Assembly (NCBI GenBank): GCA_965657135.1
Contig: CBFHNF010000014.1
Span: 1 to 64,000 of the forward strand
Origin: HIMB11 sp965657135
GTDB taxonomy: Bacteria; Pseudomonadota; Alphaproteobacteria; Rhodobacterales; Rhodobacteraceae
Direction: 5' to 3'
DNA: 64,000 nt
Below, piece after piece: positions 9,784-18,570 of this stretch. A program made the position numbers and the translations under genes. Within the stretch, counting starts at the first letter, position 1. The number at the start of each line of letters is the position of its first letter. A model generated the notes under the pieces. That model did not search any database. It was not told where the DNA came from and worked only from the letters and a program-made list of their open reading frames with translations.

Positions 9784-9805
9784 CAATAATTTGGATAAAA
9801 GAGAC

Positions 9806-10327
9806 TTAGTTAACGGTCGCAAGATACGCGATTACGTTTGCACGATCTTCAATTTTCTTCAGTCCCGCAAAACCCATTTTCGTACCCGGTGCGTATTTCT
9901 TAGGATTTTCGAGGAAACCATTCAGGTTTTCAGGAGACCAGACGTCTGCAACAGCGCTTAGTGCACCAGAGTAACCATAACCTTCGACACTATCTACCGC
10001 GCGACCAACAACTTGATACATGTGAGGTCCAGTAACGTTTTCGCCATCACCCAATTTGTGACATGCTTTACACTTGCCAAAAATTTTCTCGCCTTTGGCA
10101 GCATCTGCCGCCGCATAGATGGTCGCGAAATCAACCACTTCTTCTTCCTCAACAGTGTCTTCTGCAACTGCAACTTCAATTTCATAGCCGCTCGTTGCAT
10201 GGTCATCGCCGTGTCCGTGTCCACCACCAACGTGGTAAAACTCTTCTGCCGCCCATACGCCTAGAAGGTAAATCAATAACGCGCCACAAAACCCGCCGAT
10301 TACTTTGGTAAATGTCATTTGATCCAT
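9806..10327 (-). CDS. membrane-anchored c-type cytochrome (cytochrome cy/c552 type)
   Basis: 173-residue class I cytochrome c tethered to the membrane by an uncleaved N-terminal helix (about 8-27). A His/Gly-rich and then strongly acidic linker (about 32-66, with EEEEVV) leads to the haem domain. The haem motif CKACH is at residues 86-90, GPHMYQVVGR follows, and the sixth ligand is Met151 in the PGTKMGF motif. By analogy with cytochrome cy of Rhodobacter and c552 of Paracoccus, it should shuttle electrons from the bc1 complex to a terminal oxidase. The reading frame stays open upstream, but the start at 10327 (MDQMTF) gives the family's normal length; 10318 is an alternative. Confidence 0.93.
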   Translation of the reverse strand: MDQMTFTKVIGGFCGALLIYLLGVWAAEEFYHVGGGHGHGDDHATSGYEIEVAVAEDTVEEEEVVDFATIYAAADAAKGEKIFGKCKACHKLGDGENVTGPHMYQVVGRAVDSVEGYGYSGALSAVADVWSPENLNGFLENPKKYAPGTKMGFAGLKKIEDRANVIAYLATVN

Positions 10328-10436
10328 AGCCACATTCCATCTGCTATTGTTTGCGCGGTATGTATCCGCTTTCCTACTGCTTATGCAAGGTGTACAACTG
10401 CACCCAAACGACGCAGTTAGAGAAAAAATGCGACTT

Positions 10437-11267
10437 ATGACACAAAAAATTGCTTTCCAAGGCGCACTAGGCGCGTACAGCCACGAAGCCTGTAGCGTTG
10501 CGCGACCCGATTTGGAACCATTGGCCTGTAAAACCTTTGACGACGTGATCAATGCTGTCAGCACTGGCAAGGCGGAATTTGCTATGTTGCCTGTGGAAAA
10601 CTCCACCTATGGACGTGTGGCAGATATCCACAGATTATTACCAAAAAGCGGCCTTCACATCATTGATGAAACATTCACGCGTGTTCGGATTTCGATCATG
10701 GCCAATCCCGGTGTTAACTTGTCCGACATTAAAATAGCAAGAGCGCATATGGTGTTGTTGCCACAAGCGCAGAATTTTTTGGATGAACACGGAATATCCG
10801 CTGAGAGTGCTGTCGATAGCGCGGGCGCAGCATCTGAATTGGCGGCATCCAAAGAATCAGATGTTGCCGTCATGGCAAGTGAAATTGCGGCCGACATTTA
10901 TGGATTGAAGGTATTAGCTCGTGACATCGAAGACCATGGACACAATACGACCCGCTTTTTGGTAATGTCTCCGAAACCAAACCTTGAGCGACGCGCAAAT
11001 ACCATGCTGACGACGTTTGTTTTTCAGGTACGCAACATTCCTGCTGCACTTTACAAAGCAATGGGTGGTTTCGCGACCAATGGCGTAAACATGACGAAAT
11101 TGGAAAGTTATATGGTTGGAGGTTCTTTCACGGCCACGCAGTTTTATGCAGATATCGAAGGTCACCCAGAAGACCCCAATGTAAAGCTGGCGCTTGATGA
11201 ACTGTCGTACTTTACGGATTCGATCAAAATTTTAGGCGTATATCCCGCAAGCCCACTGCGCGGTTAA
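10437..11267 (+). CDS. pheA: prephenate dehydratase
   Basis: 276-residue enzyme converting prephenate to phenylpyruvate in phenylalanine synthesis. The periplasmic-binding-protein-like catalytic domain starts with IAFQGALGAYSHEA and includes the catalytic TTRF motif (NTTRFLV). The C-terminal half is an ACT domain that senses phenylalanine, with the diagnostic LESYMVGG segment. No chorismate mutase domain is fused, unlike E. coli PheA. The start at 10437 gives the family's usual MTxKIAFQG beginning; ATG at 10428, with AGAG five bases upstream, is a close alternative. It is divergent from the cytochrome gene. Confidence 0.94.
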   Translation: MTQKIAFQGALGAYSHEACSVARPDLEPLACKTFDDVINAVSTGKAEFAMLPVENSTYGRVADIHRLLPKSGLHIIDETFTRVRISIMANPGVNLSDIKIARAHMVLLPQAQNFLDEHGISAESAVDSAGAASELAASKESDVAVMASEIAADIYGLKVLARDIEDHGHNTTRFLVMSPKPNLERRANTMLTTFVFQVRNIPAALYKAMGGFATNGVNMTKLESYMVGGSFTATQFYADIEGHPEDPNVKLALDELSYFTDSIKILGVYPASPLRG

Positions 11268-11720
11268 ACGGCGGGCAACTGCATAATGAATTCGGCCAAC
11301 TTTCCAACACGAAATTTGAAACGTTGATTGAATTTGGAACGAGCGAGTTTCATTGATTGGACTAACAGCCTTGCGGCGAGTGTTTTAGGCTCAAGTACCG
11401 AAATGACCTGTATCCTCGTTTGCACACGTGACAGCGGAATGACTACAATTTCAAGCCTTGCATGCAATGCTGGGTTGGTGGCGTGAAACTTTAAACTATT
11501 CGGCTCATCAAATTCGACCAAGCGGATTTCAACATCACGCGTACGGCCCCGTACCTTAAATCGACAACTCCATCCTAACGTATCTTCGTTCGAATTATTT
11601 TGAGAAATTTATGATACCCGTACGTTGCGCTTTATCGCAATACGTTCGAACGTTTCGAAATCTGACAGACGCGCAAACACATCCGCCTTTGGCAACATCT
11701 TCTTGCGCTGAAAACTTCAT
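11264..11720 (-). pseudogene. decayed SRPBCC-family gene (frameshift plus nonsense)
   Basis: The C-terminal part (11264-11521 and upstream) is a recognisable SRPBCC/polyketide-cyclase-like protein of the type common in Rhodobacteraceae. Reading upstream in the same frame gives ISQNNSNEDTLGWSCRFKV, then an in-frame TAA at about 11608-11610. Before that come RLSDFETFERIAIKRNVRVS and MLPKADVFA. The expected N-terminus MKFSAQEDV starts at 11720 but lies in a different frame, so a one-base shift near 11685-11700 is also needed. With these two lesions no full-length product can be made. The shift could be a sequencing error; two independent lesions make that less likely. The stop overlaps the pheA stop by 4 bp. 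Confidence 0.75.
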
Positions 11721-11750
11721 ACTCGTCCCATCTCCCGAGTCTTGAATACC

Positions 11751-12701
11751 CTAGTCCAAACGATCTGCAAGCCAGTTTTTTATTAAAAAATGCGCAATTG
11801 ATCCCGGACGCGCGGGGAAAAGAGTATCATTATTACCCGCAAAGACATCCATCATATCTGATTTCGACATCCACAATGCGTCTTCAATCTCATGTGGGTC
11901 GATTGTAATTTGTTTTGTACTCGCGCTTCCATGGCAGCCAATCATCAAAGAATTCGGGAACGCCCACGGCTGACTTGCAAGGTACGAAACGTCCCCAACA
12001 ATAACATTAGTTTCCTCTAAAACCTCCCGTCTTACGGCGCCTTCGATTGTTTCGCCAGGTTCCAAGAAACCTGCAAGAAGTGAGTACATTTTTTCGGGAA
12101 AATTGGGCGAACGCCCCAATAATATTTCGTCACCATGAGTGATCAACATGATAACGACCGGATCTGTTCTCGGAAAATGAGAGGCATCGCACTGTGCGCA
12201 GCTACGCTGCCAGCCTGACTGAACCAGCAAACTTTGACCACCACATTTTGAGCAAAACTTATGGCTCTGATGCCACTGAAACAATGCCCTTGCCGTTGCT
12301 GCAAATTCACAATCCCGCGCGCTAAGAGCATTCATGCAACCGCGCAATTCCAAAAAGACCTGTGACGCAGGCAGATCAGGATGACGTTGTTCGGTTGGGT
12401 CAAAAAAACCTAACGACTGCGCCTCTTGATCGGTGGGTGGCTCCCAACTGGAAATGTCAGTTGCAAAAAATAATGTGCTATCGTCTCTGCCCAGAAAAAT
12501 CTGAGGTGCGTTTTTTAAGATCAGATGTGAACAGGGCAACAAAGCCAGTTTTTGGACGTCGCCTGTTACGATCAAAACCTTTCCACGCCAAATAACAATC
12601 GATTGACCGTTCAGTATTTCTTGGTCCTGTAATTTTCCGCGCAATTGTGCGGCACGATCCAGACCGGACCCCCCAAATGTCACTGTTTCTGCAAGTTTCA
12701 T
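11751..12701 (-). CDS. nudC: NAD(+)/NADH pyrophosphatase (Nudix) NudC
   Basis: 316-residue Nudix hydrolase that cleaves NAD(H) to NMN(H) and AMP and, in E. coli, removes NAD caps from RNA. The N-terminal domain is followed by a zinc ribbon with Cys150, Cys153, Cys168 and Cys171, then the Nudix box at 211-233 (GFLEPGE...REVLEET). The NudC-specific SQPWAFPNS motif at 243-251 separates it from other Nudix enzymes. All metal-binding glutamates are visible, so it should be active. It lies 30 bp beyond the decayed SRPBCC gene on the same strand. Confidence 0.94.
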   Translation of the reverse strand: MKLAETVTFGGSGLDRAAQLRGKLQDQEILNGQSIVIWRGKVLIVTGDVQKLALLPCSHLILKNAPQIFLGRDDSTLFFATDISSWEPPTDQEAQSLGFFDPTEQRHPDLPASQVFLELRGCMNALSARDCEFAATARALFQWHQSHKFCSKCGGQSLLVQSGWQRSCAQCDASHFPRTDPVVIMLITHGDEILLGRSPNFPEKMYSLLAGFLEPGETIEGAVRREVLEETNVIVGDVSYLASQPWAFPNSLMIGCHGSASTKQITIDPHEIEDALWMSKSDMMDVFAGNNDTLFPARPGSIAHFLIKNWLADRLD

Positions 12702-12772
12702 ATTCGCCCTATCTCAGTTCGTACCGCAACGCTTACATGCAGGTCACAGACAATCAACGCTTTTTCGCAGTC

Positions 12773-12801
12773 TTGCAATTAATTACCCAAACCTCTAAGT
12801 A
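12773..12801 (+). promoter_or_regulatory. probable promoter of the SRP RNA
   Basis: TTGCAA at 12773-12778 and TAAGTA at 12796-12801, spaced 17 bp, end seven bases before the first base of the SRP RNA stem. This is the position expected of a sigma-70 promoter. Confidence 0.4.
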
Positions 12802-12808
12802 GCCCATC

Positions 12809-12901
12809 GAGAGGTTGGCGCGGGCGAGCGCCTCGCCAACCCGGTCAGGTCCGGAAGGAAGCAGCCGTAACGAGCCCCGCTTGGGTCGTTGTCAGCCTCT
12901 C
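12809..12901 (+). ncRNA. ffs: signal recognition particle RNA, small bacterial type
   Basis: 4.5S-type SRP RNA. The terminal stem pairs GAGAGGTTG (12809-12817) with CAGCCTCTC (12893-12901). The conserved apical domain is seen at about 12843-12872 as GGTCAGGTCCGGAAGGAAGC followed by AGCCGTAACG, including the GGAA tetraloop and the Ffh-binding internal loops. It is about 93 nt, the usual size of the Alu-less form. It assembles with Ffh for co-translational membrane targeting. The 3' end lies only 3 bp from the stop codon of the convergent phosphatase gene. Confidence 0.95.
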
Positions 12902-12904
12902 ACC

Positions 12905-13387
12905 TTACACCTTAAGAGCCCAATCTTTTTGATGTCGTGTTTCTACGGCGCAGGGTCTGATCCCCCGCAACCTATTCATTGCATCTTCGCTGTGCTCACC
13001 TGCCTCGATCATCAAACGCAACACGGCCATTCCAGTTCGACCGCAGCCACCACGGCAATGAACGATGACACGACCACCTTCGTTTAAAATGCGATGCAAT
13101 GTTTGCGAAATAGGATCCCACAACATATCACGATCTGCAGGTGCTGCCTGAAAATCATCGACGGGGAAATGCAGCCATTGAACATTTGCGTCACGCAAAT
13201 CATCGGGGATATTCGCGGATCCCAACTTTTTCATTTCGGCTTGACCCGTCATCGATAAAACAGCCACTGGTTTCCATGCCAACCACTCCTGCATTTCTTT
13301 TGCGTAATCCCCTTTTGCACCGGGGATCGGAGACATCCCAATAACACCATCGCCAAATGACAATTCAGATATTTCAAACTCACTCAT
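12905..13387 (-). CDS. dual-specificity/tyrosine phosphatase family protein
   Basis: 160-residue single-domain cysteine phosphatase. The P-loop HCRGGCGRTG carries the nucleophile Cys111 and the phosphate-binding Arg117 (CX5R), and PVDD at 76-78 supplies the general-acid aspartate. The fold resembles small DSPs such as the CDKN3-like group. The substrate is unknown and could be a phosphoprotein or a small phosphoester. An upstream in-frame GTG at 13399 would add four residues, but ATG at 13387 is preferred. It is divergent from dnaX by 76 bp and convergent with the SRP RNA. Confidence 0.88.
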   Translation of the reverse strand: MSEFEISELSFGDGVIGMSPIPGAKGDYAKEMQEWLAWKPVAVLSMTGQAEMKKLGSANIPDDLRDANVQWLHFPVDDFQAAPADRDMLWDPISQTLHRILNEGGRVIVHCRGGCGRTGMAVLRLMIEAGEHSEDAMNRLRGIRPCAVETRHQKDWALKV

Positions 13388-13463
13388 CACGAACCTCACA
13401 CATTGCTCTGGACCTTCTAACGATGGCAGCGTAGCTTAGACAAGAGCGAAAATCCGAGGTCCC

Positions 13464-15221
13464 ATGTCTGACACCACCAACCAAAGCTATCAGGTTCTTG
13501 CGCGGAAATACCGCCCTGAAACTTTTGCAGATTTGGTTGGTCAGGATGCAATGGTCCGCACCCTTAAAAACGCCTTTGCCGCAGATCGCATCGCGCAAGC
13601 ATTTATTATGACAGGGATTCGTGGAACGGGTAAAACCACCACCGCCCGTATCATTGCCAAAGGCATGAACTGTATTGGGCCCGATGGTCAGGGTGGGCCA
13701 ACGACAGACCCCTGTGGCGTTTGCGAACATTGCAGCGCAATCATTGAAGGGCGCCATGTAGATGTTATGGAAATGGATGCCGCCAGCCGCACAGGCGTCG
13801 ATGATATTCGTGAAATCATTGATAGCGTCCACTATCGCGCGGCGTCTGCCCGATACAAAATTTACATCATCGACGAAGTTCACATGCTTTCGACCAATGC
13901 CTTCAATGCATTGCTAAAGACGCTGGAAGAACCACCTGCGCATGTAAAATTTATCTTTGCGACCACTGAAATTCGGAAAGTTCCTGTCACTGTCCTATCT
14001 AGATGTCAGCGCTTTGATCTGAGACGGATTGAGCCTGAGGTCATGATTGCACTTATGCAAAGAATCGCAGCCTCAGAATCAGCAGAGATCACAGATGATG
14101 CCTTAGCCCTGATTACCCGCGCAGCCGAAGGATCAGCGCGCGATGCAACGTCATTGCTGGATCAGGCCATAAGCCATGGCGCGGGCGAGACGACTGCCGA
14201 TCAAGTGCGTGCGATGCTTGGACTAGCCGATCGTGGCAGAGTTTTGGATTTATTCGAAGCAATCATGCGCGGTGACGCTTCTGTTGCATTGGCCGAATTA
14301 GGGGCACAATACTCAGACGGTGCTGATCCGATGGCGATTATGCGTGACTTGGCCGAAATCACACATTGGATTTCGGTTGTTAAGATAACGCCCGACGCCG
14401 CCGATGACCCAACTGTTTCACCCGACGAACGCACGCGCGGGGCAACATTATCAGAACAATTAGCAATGCGTATTTTGACACGCATGTGGCAAATGTTGCT
14501 CAAGGCATTAGACGAAGTTGCGCAAGCGCCCAATTCAATGATGGCCGCTGAAATGGCGATTATTCGACTAACCCATGTTGCCGACCTGCCATCACCCGAG
14601 GAATTGGTCAAAAAACTTCAGAACGCTCCGCAACCCACAATGCCATCGTCAGGTGGAGCACGATCGAACACCGCGAGAACCGTCACACATGCACAGTCCT
14701 CATCAGCGATTGCGCCCGCACCTCAAGGAGGTCCAACCGCGTCACTAGGTTCCGCACAACCTGCAACCCTAACGATTTCGTCTCTAGCGCACTATGCAAC
14801 ATTTGAAGCTGTCGTCGATTTGGTGCGATCACAACGGGATGTAAAATTACTTGTTGAAGTCGAATCGTGTATTCGACTTGTGTCTTACCAACCGGGCCGC
14901 ATTGAATTTACCCCAACACCAGATGCGCCCAATGATTTGTCACAGCGGCTTGGCAGTGCTTTACAACGTTGGACAGGTGCGCGTTGGGCGATCATCCTAT
15001 CGAATTCGGGAACTGCAACAACCATCGCCGAAGATAGAATGGCAGCGGAAGATGCCATTAAAACAAAAGCTGCGCAGCATCCGTTGCTTAAAGCCGCGAT
15101 CGCTAGTTTTCCAAACGCCAAAATTATTGATATCCGCACCGCGGCTGACATAACGGCAGATGCAGAATTGGAGGCACTGCCAGAAGTAGAAGATGAATGG
15201 GATCCATTCGAAGAAAGTTAA
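13464..15221 (+). CDS. dnaX: DNA polymerase III subunit gamma/tau
   Basis: 585-residue clamp-loader ATPase. Walker A GIRGTGKT is at 51-58, zinc-module cysteines at 70, 84, 87 and 90, and the DExH Walker B IIDEVH near 135-140. The sensor 1 region and SRC motif (LSRCQRF) follow. A Pro/Ser/Ala-rich linker (about 390-440) leads to a tau C-terminal domain. The protein loads the beta clamp and links the polymerase core to DnaB. I did not find a convincing slippery heptamer for a gamma frameshift. It is the first gene of a dnaX-ybaB-recR cluster, a classical bacterial order. Confidence 0.96.
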   Translation: MSDTTNQSYQVLARKYRPETFADLVGQDAMVRTLKNAFAADRIAQAFIMTGIRGTGKTTTARIIAKGMNCIGPDGQGGPTTDPCGVCEHCSAIIEGRHVDVMEMDAASRTGVDDIREIIDSVHYRAASARYKIYIIDEVHMLSTNAFNALLKTLEEPPAHVKFIFATTEIRKVPVTVLSRCQRFDLRRIEPEVMIALMQRIAASESAEITDDALALITRAAEGSARDATSLLDQAISHGAGETTADQVRAMLGLADRGRVLDLFEAIMRGDASVALAELGAQYSDGADPMAIMRDLAEITHWISVVKITPDAADDPTVSPDERTRGATLSEQLAMRILTRMWQMLLKALDEVAQAPNSMMAAEMAIIRLTHVADLPSPEELVKKLQNAPQPTMPSSGGARSNTARTVTHAQSSSAIAPAPQGGPTASLGSAQPATLTISSLAHYATFEAVVDLVRSQRDVKLLVEVESCIRLVSYQPGRIEFTPTPDAPNDLSQRLGSALQRWTGARWAIILSNSGTATTIAEDRMAAEDAIKTKAAQHPLLKAAIASFPNAKIIDIRTAADITADAELEALPEVEDEWDPFEES

Positions 15222-15232
15222 CGGAGTAACAC

Positions 15233-15577
15233 ATGTTCAAAGGTCTAGGCGCCATGGGCGATATGGCAAAATTGATGAAAAACGCCCAAGAGATGCAGGG
15301 CAAAGTCGTGCAGATGCAGGAAGAGATGCACAACATCACGGTGGTTGGCGAAGCTGGTGCAGGACTGGTCAAAGCAACATGTACAGCTAAGGGTGATTTA
15401 AAGACATTAGATATCGATCCTTCAATTTTTTCGAAAGATGACAAAGAAGTCGTTGAGGATTTGATCGTCGCCGCGGTCAAAGATGCCCAGGAAAAGGCAT
15501 CAAATCGCGAACGTGAAGAGATGCAAAAACTTACAGAAAGCCTTGGATTGCCTCCTGGGATGAATCTTCCTTTCTAG
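15233..15577 (+). CDS. YbaB/EbfC family nucleoid-associated protein
   Basis: 114-residue DNA-binding protein, 11 bp after dnaX and 4 bp before recR. The N-terminal helix LGAMGDMAKLMKNAQEMQ and the GAGLVKATCTAKGD strand are diagnostic of the family. EbfC/YbaB dimers bind DNA as tweezers and affect nucleoid organisation and, in some bacteria, gene expression. Its invariable place between dnaX and recR suggests a role linked to replication or recombinational repair, which remains unproven. A start with GGAG eight bases upstream supports the call. Confidence 0.95.
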   Translation: MFKGLGAMGDMAKLMKNAQEMQGKVVQMQEEMHNITVVGEAGAGLVKATCTAKGDLKTLDIDPSIFSKDDKEVVEDLIVAAVKDAQEKASNREREEMQKLTESLGLPPGMNLPF

Positions 15578-15581
15578 GAAC

Positions 15582-16175
15582 ATGAGCGGCGCAAAAGATA
15601 TTCATGATTTAATCGATCTGATGGCCAAGCTGCCTGGGCTTGGTCCGCGATCTGCGCGTCGAACCGTTCTACATATGGTGCGCAAGAAAAACTATTTACT
15701 GGCCCCACTCGCAGATCTTATGCAGCAGGTTGCTTCATCCGCCAGAGAGTGTCTGAATTGTGGCAATATAGGCACCACTGACATTTGTGACATTTGCGAA
15801 AGTGAAAAACGCGCCAATGGCGAAATTTGCATTGTCGAAGATGTTGCCGACTTGTGGGCGATGGAACGCGCTGGAGTGTTTCACGGTCGCTATCATGTTT
15901 TGGGTGGTACATTATCGGCGTTAGACGCGATTGGGCCCGATGAGCTCCGCATTCCGAAACTTAAAGATCGGCTTGTTACAGAGCAGATCTCGGAAGTGAT
16001 CTTAGCGTTAAACACAACGATAGATGGTCAAACAACCGCACACTACATTGCTGATGAACTTGGGTCAGGTGTGAACATCACAACACTGGCAAAAGGCGTC
16101 CCAATTGGTGGCGAATTGGATTATTTGGACGATGGCACTATTTCTGCCGCCCTACGCGCCAGAAAAGCATTTTAG
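15582..16175 (+). CDS. recR: recombination mediator protein RecR
   Basis: 197-residue protein that forms a ring clamp on DNA and, with RecO and RecF, helps load RecA on gapped DNA. A helix-hairpin-helix lies in LAKLPGLGPRSARR (about 13-27). The four-cysteine zinc finger has Cys57, Cys60, Cys69 and Cys72, and the Toprim domain (about 80-175) starts with ICIVEDVADLWAMER. Length and motifs are normal. It is the last gene of the cluster; the hairpin after it has its U-tract only on the other strand. Confidence 0.96.
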   Translation: MSGAKDIHDLIDLMAKLPGLGPRSARRTVLHMVRKKNYLLAPLADLMQQVASSARECLNCGNIGTTDICDICESEKRANGEICIVEDVADLWAMERAGVFHGRYHVLGGTLSALDAIGPDELRIPKLKDRLVTEQISEVILALNTTIDGQTTAHYIADELGSGVNITTLAKGVPIGGELDYLDDGTISAALRARKAF

Positions 16176-16180
16176 AATTT

Positions 16181-16204
16181 AAAAACCCGGCTCTAAGGCC
16201 GGGT
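16181..16204 (-). terminator. terminator of trcR
   Basis: Perfect 7-bp stem ACCCGGC / GCCGGGT around a 6-base loop. On the minus strand it is followed by TTTTT, so it serves the DUF1013 gene ending at 16213; recR, arriving on the plus strand, lacks a U-tract here. Confidence 0.75.
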
Positions 16205-16212
16205 CATTGGAA

Positions 16213-16971
16213 TTAAACGTCTGGCTGCTCGTCGCCGTCATCACCAGGCAGATTAAAGAAGCTATCTGCATCAAGATATTCGTTGTTGTCACTGACATCA
16301 TCTGCATCGTCTGTGGAATCGTTCAGTGAAAACGCCTCGAGGCCTTCAATCGCTGATGGGATTTTTGGTTCAGCCGGCATATCCAGTGATTGCTCAGTGC
16401 TTACCAATTTCCGGCGTTCATCATCCGACATTACCGTGCCTTCAGCGGCTTTCTTGGCCGCAGCTTTTTGCACAATCAAGTCTAGTTCAGACTGTTTACA
16501 TAAACCCAGTGCTACAGGATCGATTGGCGTGATATTCGCAATGTTCCAGTGCGTGCGTTCACGGATAGTTTGAATGGTCGGTTTTGTTGTGCCAATCAAC
16601 TTCGAAATTTGCGCATCGCTTAGTTCTGGATGAAACTTCACCAACCATAGGATGGAAGCAGGCCGATCCTGACGTTTTGACAACGGTGTGTAGCGCGGGC
16701 CTCGACGTTTTTCTTCACCGACAGCGGATGGGTTAAATTTCAGCTTTAACTTATGCGTGGGGTCTGCCTCAGCCTTGCTAATTTCAGTCGCGTCCAACTG
16801 GTTGTTTGCAACTGGGTCAAATCCCTTTACACCAACTGCGACATCACCATCTGCGATGCCTTGCACCTCAAGTTCGTGCATTTCAACAAAATCTGCGATC
16901 TGTTTGAATGTAAGTGTTGTGTTATCAACTAGCCAAACGGCTGTTGCGCGTGCCATGATCGGTTTGGCCAT
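16213..16971 (-). CDS. trcR: cell-cycle transcriptional regulator TrcR (DUF1013)
   Basis: 252-residue alphaproteobacterial protein. The N-terminal MAKPIMARATAVWLVDNTTL block and the central helix-turn-helix-like region (LSDAQISKLIGTTKPTIQTIRERTHWN) identify DUF1013/TrcR, reported in Caulobacter as an RNA-polymerase-associated cell-cycle regulator working with CtrA/GcrA networks. The C-terminal 50 residues are acidic and probably disordered. The start follows AAGGAGTAACATAGT. The leader holds a GCCTG-TCGAG-CAGGC hairpin near 17013-17027. Name is family-based; the detailed role is inferred. Confidence 0.88.
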   Translation of the reverse strand: MAKPIMARATAVWLVDNTTLTFKQIADFVEMHELEVQGIADGDVAVGVKGFDPVANNQLDATEISKAEADPTHKLKLKFNPSAVGEEKRRGPRYTPLSKRQDRPASILWLVKFHPELSDAQISKLIGTTKPTIQTIRERTHWNIANITPIDPVALGLCKQSELDLIVQKAAAKKAAEGTVMSDDERRKLVSTEQSLDMPAEPKIPSAIEGLEAFSLNDSTDDADDVSDNNEYLDADSFFNLPGDDGDEQPDV

Positions 16972-17097
16972 ACTATGTTACTCCTTCGCAAAATTTCCCC
17001 GTCGCCTGTCGAGCAGGCAGCCTTTTCCAAGGCGGGTTACCGTTGTAGGGGAACTTGGGGAGTGTATAACTAGTTTCAAATCGAAAGGAAAGAGCGA

Positions 17098-17718
17098 ATG
17101 CACAAAGTCTTTATGATCCTTTTTTTGGTCCTTCCTACTTGTTCGTGGGCAGATGATTTTGACTATTACGTACTATCGCTGAGTTGGTCGGCGAGCTTTT
17201 GCGACATTGAAGGGGATGCAAAAAGATCTGAACAGTGTGACGCTGACATGGATTACAAATGGATCCTTCACGGTCTGTGGCCACAATACCATCAAGGTTG
17301 GCCAGACTATTGCAAGGCAAATGAACGTCCGCCCTCGCGTGCAATGACGCAGGCTATGACTGACATAATGGGCACTAGTGGCTTGGCATGGCATCAATGG
17401 AAAAAACATGGCACTTGCAGTGGCTTAAGTGCAGCCGATTACTTTGCAACATCGCGTAAAGCTTATGGTCAAATCGTTCAACCAACCGTTTTAAATCGTT
17501 TAGATGAATTGGTACGTGTCCCTGTGTCTGTGATCGAAGAAGCTTTCATAAAAGCAAATCCACAGTTCCAGCGTGATATGATTACCATTACCTGTAAACA
17601 GGGTTACATTCAGGAAGCCCGCGTGTGTTTATCTAAGGGGTTAGAACCCGTTCCATGCGGCCGTGATGTCATCCGTGATTGCACACTGACAAACGCGTTA
17701 TTTCCACCCTCGCGCTAG
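17098..17718 (+). CDS. secreted ribonuclease T2 family protein
   Basis: 206 residues with a short signal peptide (cleavage near Ala18). The first catalytic segment WILHGLWPQY (His58) and the second segment HQWKKHGTC (His104) identify the RNase T2 family. The catalytic glutamate that normally precedes Trp in the second segment (HEWxKHGTC) is Gln100 here, which may lower activity. Several cysteines (35, 47, 72, 107 and C-terminal ones) fit the family's disulfides. A periplasmic or secreted role in scavenging external RNA is likely. The stop overlaps that of the TSUP gene on the other strand by 4 bp. Confidence 0.9.
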   Translation: MHKVFMILFLVLPTCSWADDFDYYVLSLSWSASFCDIEGDAKRSEQCDADMDYKWILHGLWPQYHQGWPDYCKANERPPSRAMTQAMTDIMGTSGLAWHQWKKHGTCSGLSAADYFATSRKAYGQIVQPTVLNRLDELVRVPVSVIEEAFIKANPQFQRDMITITCKQGYIQEARVCLSKGLEPVPCGRDVIRDCTLTNALFPPSR

Positions 17719-18482
17719 GTAAAAAATGCGCGCCGAACTAGATTAACACCCGCAATCATTAGCACTAGCAAAGTTGCCCTAAGAAATAATCTTTGGTCAA
17801 AACGGTCCTGAACGGTACGCCCCACACGCATGCCGAAGATTGCAGCAGGCACCAAAATCGCCGAATAGATCAACGTTTGCATGTTCAATATTCCAGTTGA
17901 AATATGACTAAACGTAAGCGCAAGAGCACCAAATCCGTAGATGACACCTTGCGTTCTAATATGCTCTTTTTTTTCAACATCCATTACCGTTAAAAAGGCA
18001 ACTGTGGGCGGCCCCCAAACTGCAGACAGTCCACCAATAAATCCCGCAAAGGCCCCGATAGCAGCGTGGCTGATCTTCGAATCCTTGCGCACAGGAATGC
18101 GACGCCCAGTTAATTGCAAGAGAGAAAATCCGACGATCATCAGCCCAATAGCACCTAAAAAGAGTGACGTGGGAATGAAGCGAATAAGTTGCGCACTGAT
18201 CATTAACACGAGCAAACCAGTTAACATAAAGACCCTAAATTTCACCATACTTCCCCATGCAGCGCGTGTCCCTTGGCGAAGAGCTTGTTGCCCGTTGGTG
18301 ACAAGCGTCGGCAGTATGAGACCAGCCAGAGCAAGTTCAGGCGAAACAACCGAACTTAGGATTGAAATCATGACCATTGGCATGGCAAAGCCCACCACGC
18401 CTTTTACCAAACCCGCGATTAACGCGCCAAGAATGGCAACGATCCATTGATCCGTCGATAATAATGAAATAGCCTCACTCAT
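17715..18482 (-). CDS. TSUP (TauE/SafE) family membrane transporter
   Basis: 255-residue inner-membrane protein with about eight hydrophobic helices and the family's two-fold repeat: GLVKGVVGFAMPMVMI in the first half and FAGFIGGLSAVWGPPTVAFL in the second. Members export sulfite, sulfoacetate or other small organosulfur anions, but substrate cannot be read from the sequence and no sulfur genes are adjacent. It is divergent from mcd with a 144-bp spacer. Confidence 0.9.
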   Translation of the reverse strand: MSEAISLLSTDQWIVAILGALIAGLVKGVVGFAMPMVMISILSSVVSPELALAGLILPTLVTNGQQALRQGTRAAWGSMVKFRVFMLTGLLVLMISAQLIRFIPTSLFLGAIGLMIVGFSLLQLTGRRIPVRKDSKISHAAIGAFAGFIGGLSAVWGPPTVAFLTVMDVEKKEHIRTQGVIYGFGALALTFSHISTGILNMQTLIYSAILVPAAIFGMRVGRTVQDRFDQRLFLRATLLVLMIAGVNLVRRAFFT

Positions 18483-18570
18483 AGCGCGGGTGTAGCAGAT
18501 GGCAATGTCGCGTCCAGCGTTATTTCGTCACGTAATTAATGAACAATAATGACGCATGTTGAGCATTTTT

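Noticed and set aside
10328..10606. N-terminal extension of the cytochrome c gene over the pheA start
   Set aside because: The extension is low-quality sequence, antisense to pheA, and the family starts at the membrane helix (10327).
13464..15221. Programmed frameshift producing a short gamma form of DnaX
   Set aside because: I did not see the A-rich slippery heptamer with downstream hairpin needed near the end of domain III.
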